Shown: positions 26,801-33,014, counted from the first letter of the stretch. The stretch: 64,000 bases of DNA from CAVQBJ01 sp963819075 (GCA_963819075.1 CAWFUP010000002.1:372001-436000), one strand, 5' to 3'. The notes: generated by a model not told the origin, from the sequence alone. Numbers and translations: made by a program.

Positions 26801-28249
26801 CCAACGGGCCCGGGCGCACCGACAGGCCCACTCTCAGGCAAGGTCGTGTACGCAAGCCTCGACGGCAGCGCGAATGCGCTATACGTCGCAAACGCGGATG
26901 GGAGCAACCCGCAGCTCATTACGACCTGCCCCGCCGCAGACCCCGCGTCTGCCTCCAACTGTTCGTTCCTGTCGCCCGCGATATCACCCAACGGGCAGAT
27001 GATCAGCGTCACCGTGTACGGCACCGTGGAGCCCACGCTCTTCGTAATGAATTACGACGGGAGCGGCGTCCGTCTGCTCGCACCCGGCGGCGCGTACGCG
27101 ACCTGGACACCCGACGGGACACAGCTTCTGTACACCGGATACACGTTCAATGCCCAGAACCAGACAACGAACGTCCAGCTATACGAGATGAACGCGGACG
27201 GGTCCGGGAGTCCGGCCCTCTTCGCGCCCGCCACGGGCGGCAGCAATGCGGGCGCCGCCTTTTCCCCCGACGGAACTCAAGTGGTCTTCGGTCACGCCGA
27301 CTCCCCCAGCGTGACTAGCGACGGGCAGCTCCAATTGGAGATCGCCAACGCAGACGGTAGTGATCCCCGACCACTCCCGGAGTACGGCATCGCTGGACCA
27401 CCGTCCTTTACCGCGGACGGAGCGAAGTTGCTCTACCTCGCGCTCGACGGAACCACCACGGGGACCCCCGAGATCTACGAAGCGAACGTAGACGGTAGTG
27501 ACCCCGAGGCGATCACCACGACTGCCAGCGGCGATCAGTTCACCGCGGTCGCGCCCATCGCCGACGGGCAGTCGATCGTGGCCCTCGGGACTTCCATACA
27601 GCCCAGCGGTGTCTGCTACGCGCATCCGGACTGCGTCTACCAGATGGACGCGGACCCCGGTGCTAGCCTCCACGCCGTCGCAACAGGCGCCGACGCGATC
27701 GGCGCAGCGGCCGCTTCACTGCCGTCGCCGTCACCAACGGTCTCGGGCGGTGTCGACAACTTCGGCGAGTTCTTCAGAGGCGTGGCTAAGCCACCTAAGC
27801 TCGATGTGCCGACCGCCCAAGCCGCCAAAGCCCCCACGCAATGCCGCGGCACCTGGAGCAACCAGGTGTCAAACGTGTACTTCAGACGCGGCGGCTTCAC
27901 TGGAAAGCTGATCTGGGACTTCTATTTCACAAAAAAGGCTGAGGAGATACTCGGATCGGCTGTGGCTGTCGACATGCCCGTGGCCTTGATGAACGGCAGT
28001 CCCATTAATCCGCCCTACGGGCTGCATGGGGAGCCAGTGACCTATGATTTCCACGCAAGCATGCTCACCTACCAGCCAATTGGGCAGAACAATCCGCTTC
28101 TGCCTGCGCCAGGCATCAATCCAACCATCAAGACGGGCGACGTACTCACAATGGAATGGTACGCCATAGGGTCCAACTCGACGCCTGACGATCTGGTTGG
28201 GGCGTACCGCTATATCACCTGCAGCATTCCGCCGCCCGGCGTCGGCTAA
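17873..28249 (+). CDS. Giant secreted LamG / Ig-like repeat / beta-propeller protein
   Basis: A 3458-residue exported protein. A signal peptide (about residues 1-45) is followed by a LamG/concanavalin-like domain (about 55-275, from YRFDD to AFYAKALSAAQVLAHYDAG) and a tandem array (about 283-2940) of some 27 Ig-like domains of about 90-100 residues, 26 of them with the pattern YQW-x(2)-C...C..I.GAT..TY. Then come a PTGPTGP collagen-like linker (about 2942-2988), PD40/TolB-like propeller blades (about 2990-3276; LYVANADGSNPQLIT, LYEMNADGSGSP) and a 155-residue C-terminal domain. No LPXTG or terminal helix is seen, so the anchor is unknown. An adhesin or surface role is inferred. AAGGAAGG at 17855-17862 supports TTG 17870 or GTG 17873; ATG 17885 is an alternative. 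Confidence 0.88.
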   Translation: MGAGMGRWRGAVRALMGAGGAGCRAPAAVALLLAASLGAGLLVAVGAGGAGGTQPYATYESAVAADAPAHQYRFDDAAGSKTLVDSVGSLTGTVTSMTLGGTGPFTGSHAGAFGGSSSSSFASSPLAGDTAFSVEAWVDWSGGSSYGQPIFDFWSSGTNYLSLTPASTATGHPLTFQVHTTAGTTATVTAPELTASAWEYVAVTETGGVLTLYVNGKQVGQTTGVTLTPASLGSTTSNFFGRGPLSTIPNFKGSLSNVAFYAKALSAAQVLAHYDAGEFPVNSSVPTITGTAKDGSTLTASSGAWTGVAPITYAYQWERCNSSGANCAAISGATASTYKLTSADVGSTIVVAVTATNSAGTGSAASAASGVVAALVPANTALPTITGSAKEGQLLSASTGSWTGTTPLSFAYQWEACNTSGGSCSNISGATTSTYRLASAQVGKTLRVVVKASNTAGGASATSAATATVTTGPPVNVTLPAISGTTQDGQTLTAGTGTWAGTATITYTYQWQSCNGSGGSCANISGATSSTLVLGHSNVGNTLQVVVTAKNSIGSTSATSPITAVVAAQPPTNTAVPTISGTAQAGSSLSATAGSWSGTPPLVYAYQWQSCNSLGGSCANINGATSSSYTLQPSDVGNTLRVAVTATNSAATSAPAYSAVSAVVTAVAPSNTALPVISGTAQDGQTLSASTGSWTGTPPFSYTYQWESCNAAGSSCANISGATAATLALNPTYVGDTTRVVVTASNQAGPGQAATSAATSVVTALAPSNTAVPVINGTAQDGQTLSTTTGTWSGTPPLSYAYQWQSCNGSGGSCSNIAGATASTLTLSSSLVGETVRVIVTASNSAASTPADSQATTQITAAPPVNTALPQISGTTTDGSTLSASNGSWTGTPPLSYNYQWQSCNSTGASCSRISGATSATYTLSPSDVGSTLRVVVTASNAPGQPVPATSGATAVVAAAPPANTALPQINGTTTDGSTLTATTGSWTGTPPLSYTYQWQACDNTGANCQNINGATSSTLALAPAQVGGTVRVIVTATNAANAPVSASSQASAVIVALAPSNTQPPQVNGTPQVGQTMTVTNGSWTGTPPLSYAYQWQDCDGTGANCSNINGATDSTYSPAASHLGSTLRVQVTATNAAGSSLAPTAATAVVTGTPVNTAAPVISGTAQDGSPLTASTGTWTGTQPISYSFQWLTCDSLGNGCLPISGASSSSYTPQSSDVGLTLKVTVIATDRAGTATQMSAPSGVVAGVAPSNNAVPVLSGLTQDGQTLSVTPGSWSGTGPITYQYDWQSCDDAGLNCVGVDDGSDTQYTLSTFDVDTTLEVTVTATNVYGPAAAVSAVTPVVADGPPVEQVAPEISGTPNDGEMLSTDAGQWGGTDVSLAVQWQRCDSTGSNCQNVTGANSPTYALSDADVGRTLQVVTDATNALGSVTAISDQTPVIRPTATLQESTPPSVSGVAQNGQVLTADSGTWSGSGSLSYAYQWQACDLDNTTCTSIPGATSITYTPTADQVGETLELTVTVSDANGSVSDTSSPSQPVADIGQPTVSAPPSVTGTPQQGQAISATPGAWTSSSGNPTFTYQWETCNLEGADCSPIEGATASTFTLTSAEADSTLRVVITATIGNDPSLATSNLLGPINAATLTNVSVPTISGTAQQSVALTASPGEWSASDPISYTYQWQHCDTTGVNCANIIGATSANYTPAAGDVGSVLRVVVTATALWGTITVPSDYTATVLGPPTAPSNTSAPSISGDTSAGQQLAAGPGTWNAVPRPSYAYQWQTCDANGQNCTDITGATSQTYTLNNGDVGDTIAVQVTASNASGQAMQTAAPSDTVGPADAPLNVAPPTISGSAVDGHVLSITPGTWEGDQPLSYSYQWLACDSSGHNCTDIPGADGPDAQSYTLVDANIGSTIAVAVTATNTVGNSTIDSATTAVVASGPPVGVRAPTVSGDAGLGGTLTVAEGSEGGTAPISETYQWQRCDSHNQGCTNISEATAGSYAVTAADSGSVLQAIVTYTNSYGSDVQTAGPTPVIVNAAPTSLAPPALTWSGAYGIAGETATGTTGTWQGTAPIAYSYRWDACDPTGSNCSAIAGATSASYTAQPSDAGNTLELVVTATNALGSATSTSAPLAVATTAPPTSLTAPTISGTAQDGRTLTATPGAWTQDPTGYTFQWQDCTTTGAQTSCSDIPGATGQTYLLADSDVDDQIDVQVTASNSAGSNTASSEQTGIVTMERPVNNTAPSISGDSTAGAQLQVDPGAWTSAAYGLSYQWELCDASGQNCTPIAGAYDPTYDTPVTDAGVTLAVAVTGWSALGSTTVTTAPTPTLATPIAPSNTTAPSISGTAQGGQTLTANPGAWSGSLTISYSYQWQDCDTTGNNCTAITGASAAAYAATRADAGSTINVIVTATNAAGTASATTAATTTVTAADAPTAVLPPTWPLADAPQYGQLDAALQPGTWTGDATVTDQWQRCDPLNTNPTTGQPSCTDIPGATGPSYTPEATDIGYELQVSETATNPAGIVTLTTGPSPTVQYSFSQPAGAYSGATVVGEAITASTNGLDAPGLPITTDYKFALVNPDGSTTQLQDGSNPSYTITTADADAGDQITITISSQVSRADNTTVLDTDTQTAQTPAIDVAATNTAPPTISGDTVDGATLTADPGTWTGGGGNLAYSYQWQRCDPTGSTCTSITGATSQDYTLQAPDIGGTMRVQVTIAGQPGAAMATSQPTQIVSAATAPSDATAPTISGAPVDLQTLTAQPGTWTGSQPIIYTYQWLSCAADGSNCTPIPDATTPTYVLTDADIGSALEVEITASNAGGSAIAASAPTAVIALPAPPTNTTLPSNSVLGLAAPGAIVTTNDGIWANVSPQTGSGELDYQWQRCELLGLACTDIPGATDPQYTITPDDIGSRLRVQVTAVNVAGQAAAISDLGPIVTNLPQSPAGGSGAAAPTGPTGPTGPSNPTGPNGPDPTGPTPPTGPTGPGAPTGPLSGKVVYASLDGSANALYVANADGSNPQLITTCPAADPASASNCSFLSPAISPNGQMISVTVYGTVEPTLFVMNYDGSGVRLLAPGGAYATWTPDGTQLLYTGYTFNAQNQTTNVQLYEMNADGSGSPALFAPATGGSNAGAAFSPDGTQVVFGHADSPSVTSDGQLQLEIANADGSDPRPLPEYGIAGPPSFTADGAKLLYLALDGTTTGTPEIYEANVDGSDPEAITTTASGDQFTAVAPIADGQSIVALGTSIQPSGVCYAHPDCVYQMDADPGASLHAVATGADAIGAAAASLPSPSPTVSGGVDNFGEFFRGVAKPPKLDVPTAQAAKAPTQCRGTWSNQVSNVYFRRGGFTGKLIWDFYFTKKAEEILGSAVAVDMPVALMNGSPINPPYGLHGEPVTYDFHASMLTYQPIGQNNPLLPAPGINPTIKTGDVLTMEWYAIGSNSTPDDLVGAYRYITCSIPPPGVG

Positions 28250-28272
28250 CCACGACGGTACACTGAGACAGA

Positions 28273-29220
28273 ATGCGCGGCAAACGCGGCGAAGGTGGTG
28301 AAGCGAGTCCGCGGGACAGACGCGATGGGCTACGCGACGCGTGGATCCGCGTCGCCATCGCGTCGGCGGCACTCGCACTAATGGTCGGCGAGTCAGATGA
28401 ACTGGTGCCAAAAGCAGTCGCGGCCCCATGCACGACGCTGCAACCGCAAGCCGCGCCGCGTCCGCTGGGTGGCCTACCCATAGGGGTCACCCGCGACTTC
28501 AACGTGCTGAGGCGGGCTCAGGTGCCCCGGGATCGGATGCGCGGCGGTATTGTGAGCGCGCTGAGCTACGCGGTCACAGCGTACTACCCGAGGTCAGAGC
28601 GACGCATCGGGGTGTTGCGTAGTGGGTTCACTAATTACGTGATCTTTGGCCGGCTTGGCATCCCACAGCGCGCGGGATGTCTACCGAGAGAACTCAAGGC
28701 GGGGCGACCGCGAGAGCCAATAGCGGGTCCCGGAGACGTGGGCCCACCGACCGGATACTGCATTGTCGCAGTGCGCGCGACGTCATACGCGTTCTACTGT
28801 GGACGACTCAGTGACGTCAGCGGCGGGTTCGCCCTTGGAACGATCCCGCTGGGGGCGGGGACGCCAAGACTGCAGGAGGTGTGCGGGCTTATCCCTGATC
28901 GAGTCGCGACGGTGGCATTGGTGTTCCGCCGAGCGCGCCTCCGTGCCGCGGTGCTGAGTAACACAATCACGGTTGCTACGAGTACTGGTGCCGTGGGCGG
29001 CATGCTGTCTAGGGCGACTTTGGTGGGAAGCTCCACGACGCCGCCCGCGGTCGGGAGCGGAGTCGCTGCGACATCGGCAACCGGACCGACTGCGCCGCGC
29101 CTCGTTGAGTGGCTGAGCAATTCGGGACGGCTCATAGCGCGATTCCGGCCGCCCAGGCACCTGCCTTACTTCGTGACAGGAAGCGGTGGATCCGACTCGG
29201 GCGGGGGGTTCTTCGGCTAG
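28273..29220 (+). CDS. Hypothetical exported protein
   Basis: A 315-residue protein starting 23 bases after the giant gene, probably in the same transcript. A hydrophobic segment at about residues 27-45 followed by VAAPCTT suggests a signal peptide or anchor. Six to eight Cys residues (GCLPREL, YCIVAV, FYCGRL, EVCGLIP) hint at disulfides outside the cell. The C-terminus is Gly/Ser-rich (GSGGSDSGGGFFG). No domain is recognised. Base composition is less GC-biased at third positions than in the core genes. Confidence 0.7.
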   Translation: MRGKRGEGGEASPRDRRDGLRDAWIRVAIASAALALMVGESDELVPKAVAAPCTTLQPQAAPRPLGGLPIGVTRDFNVLRRAQVPRDRMRGGIVSALSYAVTAYYPRSERRIGVLRSGFTNYVIFGRLGIPQRAGCLPRELKAGRPREPIAGPGDVGPPTGYCIVAVRATSYAFYCGRLSDVSGGFALGTIPLGAGTPRLQEVCGLIPDRVATVALVFRRARLRAAVLSNTITVATSTGAVGGMLSRATLVGSSTTPPAVGSGVAATSATGPTAPRLVEWLSNSGRLIARFRPPRHLPYFVTGSGGSDSGGGFFG

Positions 29221-29296
29221 GAACCGGGGGCTGACGAGCGAGCTACGAGCGCCTCGGACGGGCGCCCGACGGCGAAGGCGTGCGACACTATCCCGT

Positions 29297-29674
29297 ATGA
29301 GGCGGCCGAAACAGCGCTGGCAAGACCCTGTCTTCAACCAGTCCTTCGAGGACGTTCCCGCCGATCTCGCCGCACGGCTGACACAGATGGCCGACGAGAT
29401 CACCGCTGCAGGGAAGGGGCGTCAGGTGTACTACGAACGGCTGAACGTCCTGATAGCGGTGTGCCGGTTCGCAGAGGGAGTCGGAGGCAGCGCCCTCGAT
29501 GACGCCGTGGAACTGTCTCCCGGGCAGCGCCGCCTTGGAGCTGTCATTGGCAACGCCTTCCATCAAGGTTGCTCGCTTGCAGACGTCGCCGTAGCCGCTG
29601 GCATCCCGGCTGAGGCGGTTGTTGCTCTAGCGAGCAGAACGCTACGGGGTACCAAGTGGCGCGAGCGCCTGTGA
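29297..29674 (+). CDS. Small hypothetical protein with C-terminal HTH-like segment
   Basis: A 125-residue soluble protein. ATG 29297 (MRRPKQRWQDPVF) is chosen over an upstream start inside an arginine-rich, gene-unlike stretch. The C-terminal part GCSLADVAVAAGIPAEAVVALASRTL has the spacing of a helix-turn-helix, as in small DNA-binding proteins, so a regulatory role is possible. It is the last gene of island 1, next to the att-like copy, where excision or integration regulators often sit. That link is speculative. Confidence 0.6.
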   Translation: MRRPKQRWQDPVFNQSFEDVPADLAARLTQMADEITAAGKGRQVYYERLNVLIAVCRFAEGVGGSALDDAVELSPGQRRLGAVIGNAFHQGCSLADVAVAAGIPAEAVVALASRTLRGTKWRERL

Positions 29675-30043
29675 GGTCCGAGCTCACATCTCGCTCCGCC
29701 GGAGGGGCGGTCACTGGGAAGGGTGCGTTAGCGACAGTGCGTATACCGCGGGGCGCGACATACGTAACTCTCGGCGATACGGCATAGGAGCGAGAGGGCG
29801 AACCGTGTCCCGGAACGTGTCCCGAACTCCGCAATTCTGAGACCATCTCAGCGAATGGCAGGTGCCCGAGATCCGCTTACCAGAGCCAATAACACCGATT
29901 TCTGCACGCCTCTTACAGTAAGCCCAAGGTTGTAGGTTCGATTCCTACACGGCCCATATCGTTGTAGAAGGCCTGCAAATCGCGTAGTCGTCGGGCCCCG
30001 CCGAAGAGGCCACAGTCCGGTGCACCGGTGAAGACGAGTCGTC
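29675..30043. other. Non-coding junction between island 1 and island 2
   Basis: No gene is seen in these 369 bases. They hold a block (29805-29888) that is similar to 32869-32951, then the tRNA-Lys fragment, then a short leader before the kinase gene. The shared upstream block means the two right-hand junctions are related over at least 150 bases. Confidence 0.6.
29805..29956 (+). repeat. att-like copy B with homologous upstream arm
   Basis: Bases 29919-29956 are an exact 38-base copy of the tRNA-Lys 3' end; the anticodon-loop region just before it is altered by a CAG insertion. The preceding 84 bases (GTGTCCCGGAACGTGTCCCG onward) align with 32869-32951 with one indel and scattered mismatches. 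The fragment lacks a 5' half and cannot be a functional tRNA. Confidence 0.75.
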
Positions 30044-30844
30044 ATGATGCCCGAGGTGCGGCTGGCGAACGGGCTGTCGTTGAGCTTCGAGGCGTACGGC
30101 GTCACCGTGTCGCTCGACTTCTCGGATGCGGAGATGTGTCGCAACGCGGTGGCGGCCTTACCGGCCGGGGCGCGACTGATCCAGGATGAGCCTGGGTACG
30201 AGCGGCTCGCAGTTGACGCCCAGGGTCAGCTCAGCACTGAGCTCCCGTTGCCTGAAGTGGCCGGCGTGACGGCCGGGCCGCTTGTCCGGTTGGCTGCCGG
30301 GCTGCGTCATCACGTCGCGCTGCACTCCCCCGATCTCTTCGTCCACGCTGGGGCGGTGGCGCTGGATGGGGATGCGCTGATCCTTCCCGGTCGATCCCAC
30401 AGTGGCAAGAGCGCGCTGGTCGCCGCCCTCTTGCGCCTGGGCGCTGCGTACCTCTCCGACGAGTACGCCGTGATCGATGAGCGGGGGCTCATTCTCGGGT
30501 TCCCGAAGCCTCTGTCGATTCGTAACGCGACTGGCATGGCTCGCGACGTTGACCCGGCGGCGCTCGGGGCACAAATACTCGCCGGCCCGACGCCGGCTCG
30601 GCTGATCGTAGCCACACGCTTTCGCGCTGACGCGCAATGGGATCCACAGCCGGTGTCGCGCGCCGACGCGATGCTTCACCTCCTTGAGAACACCGTCGCG
30701 GTTCGCTCGCGATCCGCGAGCGCGATGCGCCGCGTGCGGCTCGCATGCGAGCGCGTGGACGCTCTCGCCGGCGCTCGCGGCGAGGCCGAACCGGTGGCGC
30801 GAGACCTGCTGGCGCGAATGCGGGCACCCGGTCCCGCGCACTGA
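30044..30844 (+). CDS. HPr kinase/phosphorylase-like protein (peptide-modifying type)
   Basis: A 266-residue protein with the HprK-type P-loop GRSHSGKSAL at residues 116-125, after HAGAVALDGDALIL, and a following acidic LSDEYAVID segment (137-145). HprK proper phosphorylates a serine of HPr, but stand-alone relatives like this one occur in RiPP and lasso-peptide clusters, where they phosphorylate a serine of the precursor. A separate N-terminal domain of about 95 residues precedes the kinase core. No ptsH or other PTS gene is in the window, which argues against carbon control. The PqqD protein on the same island fits the RiPP reading. Start ATG 30044 or 30047. Confidence 0.8.
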   Translation: MMPEVRLANGLSLSFEAYGVTVSLDFSDAEMCRNAVAALPAGARLIQDEPGYERLAVDAQGQLSTELPLPEVAGVTAGPLVRLAAGLRHHVALHSPDLFVHAGAVALDGDALILPGRSHSGKSALVAALLRLGAAYLSDEYAVIDERGLILGFPKPLSIRNATGMARDVDPAALGAQILAGPTPARLIVATRFRADAQWDPQPVSRADAMLHLLENTVAVRSRSASAMRRVRLACERVDALAGARGEAEPVARDLLARMRAPGPAH

Positions 30845-30918
30845 GGCACGACGTCTCGATCGACCGCGGCTGGCTGTCACGGCCACTCCAAGAAGATGAG
30901 TGCAACTCACAACGCACC

Positions 30919-30945
30919 GCCGGGCTGACCAGGAGGAGGCCCGGC
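30919..30945. terminator. Hairpin between convergent kinase and glycosyltransferase genes
   Basis: GCCGGGC at 30919-30925 pairs with GCCCGGC at 30939-30945 around a 13-base loop. It sits between the stops of two convergent genes and could terminate either, although no T-run follows. Confidence 0.45.
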
Positions 30946-30951
30946 TCCGTG

Positions 30952-32109
30952 TTACGCGAATTCGTTGGTGAGGATCGTGTCGACCAGATTCCCGACGAGC
31001 GCCGGACCGGGGTGGCTCAGCAGCTGCTCAGCCATCGTCTGGGTCGTCTGTCGAACGGTCTGTGACGCGAGCAGCCGGACGATCGCCTCCCGGATCCGGC
31101 CTGGCCGGCAGTCGACGATCTCACCGACGCCGCACGCGACCACGCGCCGGGCCCAATCCCACTGGTCGGAACCGAGTGGAATGCACACCATCGGCACCCC
31201 CGCCACGAGTGCCTCGTGTACCGAGCTGCACCCGCCGTGGGTGATGTGCACCGCGGCCCGATCAAGGATCGCACGCGAGTCCACGAAGCTACGCGCGATG
31301 ACGTTCGCCGGAAGCGGCCCGAGCGCCTCCGGCGCGCACCTCCCGCCGGTGGACAGCAGAGCGTCGACCTCGAGCTCGCCGAGCGCTTCGATGATCACGG
31401 CGAACGCGGCCCTCGCGCCTACCGAGGAGGTCCCCAACGCCGCATAGACAAACGGACGGCCAGCCTCCACCCCACGTGTCCGCCGTCGCATCAAGGGCCC
31501 AGCCAGGCACCAGTCCGCCGGCGGGGTCGCGGGGCCCAGTACCGCCGCGGTGGTGTAGCCGACCGTCCATTCGCCGGTGCTCGCCGCCGTCTCGACAAAG
31601 TCGCCCAGATCGATGCCCCACCGCCCGAGGATGCTGCGGCGCTCCGCCGCATGCTCAAGGAACGAGGCGGCGGCCGAGCCGCTCGGTTCTGAGGTCTCGG
31701 CCGTAGTGCGCTGCGAGGCCGGTGGGCGCGCCCAATCTGGATACAGCGGGTTGGAAACGATCCTCGGCAGTCCGAGGTAATCCGCGGCGACCCGCCCCCA
31801 CGGGGCTTGCACGTCATGGACGACGAGGTCGACGTTTTCCGCCAGGAGCCCGTCGGTCAGGTCGGGTAGGGACTCGCTACTGGCTTTGGCCTGAAGCATG
31901 GCGAGCTCCGGTGCGTCACGCGATGGATTCGTGAGCGCAGATGGCCGGTGCGCGATCAGCTCACATCCGAGTGACAGCACCTGCTCGCGCCTGGCCTCCG
32001 GTGCCCACACGATGACCCGATGGCCGAGGCCGGAGAGCGTGGCAGCGAGGCGCAGCCCGGGGCCCAGATGGCCACCCAGATCGATGTTGACGCTGGCGAT
32101 AGTCGCCAT
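30952..32109 (-). CDS. GT1-family glycosyltransferase (UGT/MGT type)
   Basis: A 385-residue GT-B fold enzyme. The N-terminal acceptor domain starts with IASVNIDLGGHLGPGLRLAATLSGLGHRVIVWAP, typical of the macrolide and UDP-glycosyltransferase superfamily. The C-terminal donor site contains HGGCSSVHEALVAGVPMVCIP and then SDQWDWARRV, the nucleotide-sugar signature with the conserved His and the terminal acidic/Gln-like pair. Enzymes of this class glycosylate small molecules, lipids and some peptides. It is convergent to the kinase gene and divergent from the PqqD gene, all on one small island, so the acceptor may be the PqqD-linked product. Donor and acceptor are not readable. Confidence 0.85.
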   Translation of the reverse strand: MATIASVNIDLGGHLGPGLRLAATLSGLGHRVIVWAPEARREQVLSLGCELIAHRPSALTNPSRDAPELAMLQAKASSESLPDLTDGLLAENVDLVVHDVQAPWGRVAADYLGLPRIVSNPLYPDWARPPASQRTTAETSEPSGSAAASFLEHAAERRSILGRWGIDLGDFVETAASTGEWTVGYTTAAVLGPATPPADWCLAGPLMRRRTRGVEAGRPFVYAALGTSSVGARAAFAVIIEALGELEVDALLSTGGRCAPEALGPLPANVIARSFVDSRAILDRAAVHITHGGCSSVHEALVAGVPMVCIPLGSDQWDWARRVVACGVGEIVDCRPGRIREAIVRLLASQTVRQTTQTMAEQLLSHPGPALVGNLVDTILTNEFA

Positions 32110-32239
32110 CGCGCAAGCCTAATCGGCCGCGTCGATCATCCACAGAAGGTGGCACGGCGCCGCCGGATTCGGCTATCCTCCGCCCCTTCCGCCGGGGACA
32201 GTAGGGTCAGAGTCTCCAACGACGCTTAGGGGCATCACG
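32110..32239. promoter_or_regulatory. Divergent promoter region of GT1 and PqqD genes
   Basis: A 130-base divergent gap that must contain the promoters of both genes. AGGGGC before the ATG at 32240 is the PqqD ribosome site. No clear operator palindrome is seen. Confidence 0.35.
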
Positions 32240-32716
32240 ATGGGGCAAGTACGCTCCGGGCCAAAGGCCCGCACCGACGGGCTGATCTGCGAGGAAGTGG
32301 ACGGCGAGCTGGTCGTCTACGACCAGCGGGTGCATCGGATGGCGCGGCTGAACCGCTCGGCGACGGTTGTCTGGCGTGCCTGTGATGGCAGCCGCACCCC
32401 GGCGGAGATCCTCACGTGCGTCCGGGCCGAGCTGGGTGACCTCGCGGACGAGGACCTCGTCGCGCTCGCCCTCGACGGCCTGGCCGGCAACGACCTGCTC
32501 GAGGAAGGCGCGCCGACTCGCTCACGGCGGGAAATGCGGGTGAGCCGCCGCCGGTTCATCGGGCGTGCGGGCACGGTCGGGATCGCCGCCACTCTTCTCC
32601 CCGTGGTGGCCCGCCTCGTCGCCCCGACACCGGCCGCGGCAGGCTCCATGCCCGTCGTGACCGTACCCGGAGGTGGCGGCCCAGTCAGTACCTTCACGTT
32701 CGGCGACGGCGGCTGA
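32240..32716 (+). CDS. PqqD-domain protein with internal Tat-like signal and short Gly/Ser/Thr tail
   Basis: A 158-residue protein. Residues about 12-90 match the PqqD fold, with the hallmark LVVYDQRVHRMARLNRSATVVWRACDG; PqqD domains bind the leader of ribosomal peptide precursors. Residues 102-108 are SRRRFIG, a twin-arginine motif, followed by a hydrophobic stretch (109-127) and a PAAAG site near 131-135. A 24-residue tail (about 135-158) rich in Gly, Val, Ser and Thr ends the protein. The N-terminal soluble domain before a Tat-type signal is unusual. The tail could be a secreted core peptide, or the helix could simply tether PqqD to the membrane. Its partners are the kinase and GT1 on the same island. 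Confidence 0.8.
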   Translation: MGQVRSGPKARTDGLICEEVDGELVVYDQRVHRMARLNRSATVVWRACDGSRTPAEILTCVRAELGDLADEDLVALALDGLAGNDLLEEGAPTRSRREMRVSRRRFIGRAGTVGIAATLLPVVARLVAPTPAAAGSMPVVTVPGGGGPVSTFTFGDGG

Positions 32717-32828
32717 TCGCCTGAGCCGAGCCAAGGCGCCAGTACGGCCGAGCGCCCGCGACCGGTGCCCGTAGGCGCAGGCCGAGAGAACTGAGCGAAT
32801 ACGAAGCGCTCGAGGGTACATCAGCTGA

Positions 32829-32856
32829 CAGGCCCGCCCGAACTCGGCCGGGCCTG
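32829..32856. terminator. Strong hairpin downstream of the PqqD gene
   Basis: CAGGCCCG at 32829-32836 pairs with CGGGCCTG at 32849-32856, and the stem continues past one mismatch as CCG/CGG around an AACT loop. It lies about 110 bases after the PqqD stop. There is no T-run, as is common in high-GC genomes. Confidence 0.5.
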
Positions 32857-32868
32857 AACCGCCAAAGC

Positions 32869-33014
32869 GTGTCCCGAGCATGTCCCGAACTGCGCAATTC
32901 CGAGAGCATCTGAGCGCACGTGGGAGGACGCGAACCCGCGTGGCAGAGCCAAGGTGGCCGGTTTTGACGCGACTCTTAAGCCCGAGGTTGTAGGTTCGAT
33001 TCCTACACGGCCCA
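32869..33014 (+). repeat. att-like copy C with homologous upstream arm
   Basis: Bases 32973-33014 match 17140-17181 of tRNA-Lys with one mismatch (A to G at 32984). The preceding arm 32869-32951 is related to 29805-29888. The block after it (GGAAGGACCTGCAAATGGGCGGGTT) is closer to the sequence after the intact tRNA than to that after copy B. This is the outermost boundary of the tandem array. Confidence 0.75.

Larger units (their letters stand above)
17182..29956. mobile_element. Putative genomic island 1 at tRNA-Lys
   Basis: A 12.8-kb segment bounded by the tRNA-Lys 3' end and a 38-base exact copy of it. It holds a non-coding repeat region, one giant repeat-rich secreted protein and two unknown genes. 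Codon choice in its right half (more A- and T-ending codons) differs from the core genes to the left. No integrase, transposase or plasmid gene is visible, so if it was mobile it is now a remnant or was mobilised in trans. Confidence 0.55.
29957..33014. mobile_element. Putative genomic island 2 (kinase, glycosyltransferase, PqqD)
   Basis: A 3.1-kb segment between tRNA-Lys fragments B and C. It contains exactly three genes: an HPr-kinase-like protein, a GT1 glycosyltransferase and a PqqD-domain protein with a Tat-like segment. Such a compact set behind a tRNA suggests that the three were acquired as a functional unit. No recombinase is present. Confidence 0.55.

Noticed and set aside
26700..26835. 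Frameshift or sequencing error in the PTGPTGP repeat of the giant protein
   Set aside because: The frame stays open and enters a clear PD40 propeller region, so the low-complexity linker is genuine.
29805..29956. Possible 3' end of a tyrosine recombinase gene upstream of the att copies
   Set aside because: The arms contain in-frame stops and no catalytic Arg/His/Tyr motifs. They may be remnants, but no gene can be supported.
29910..29956. Second and third tRNA-Lys genes at 29910 and 32973
   Set aside because: Both lack the acceptor 5' strand, D arm and part of the anticodon stem, so they are 3' fragments only.
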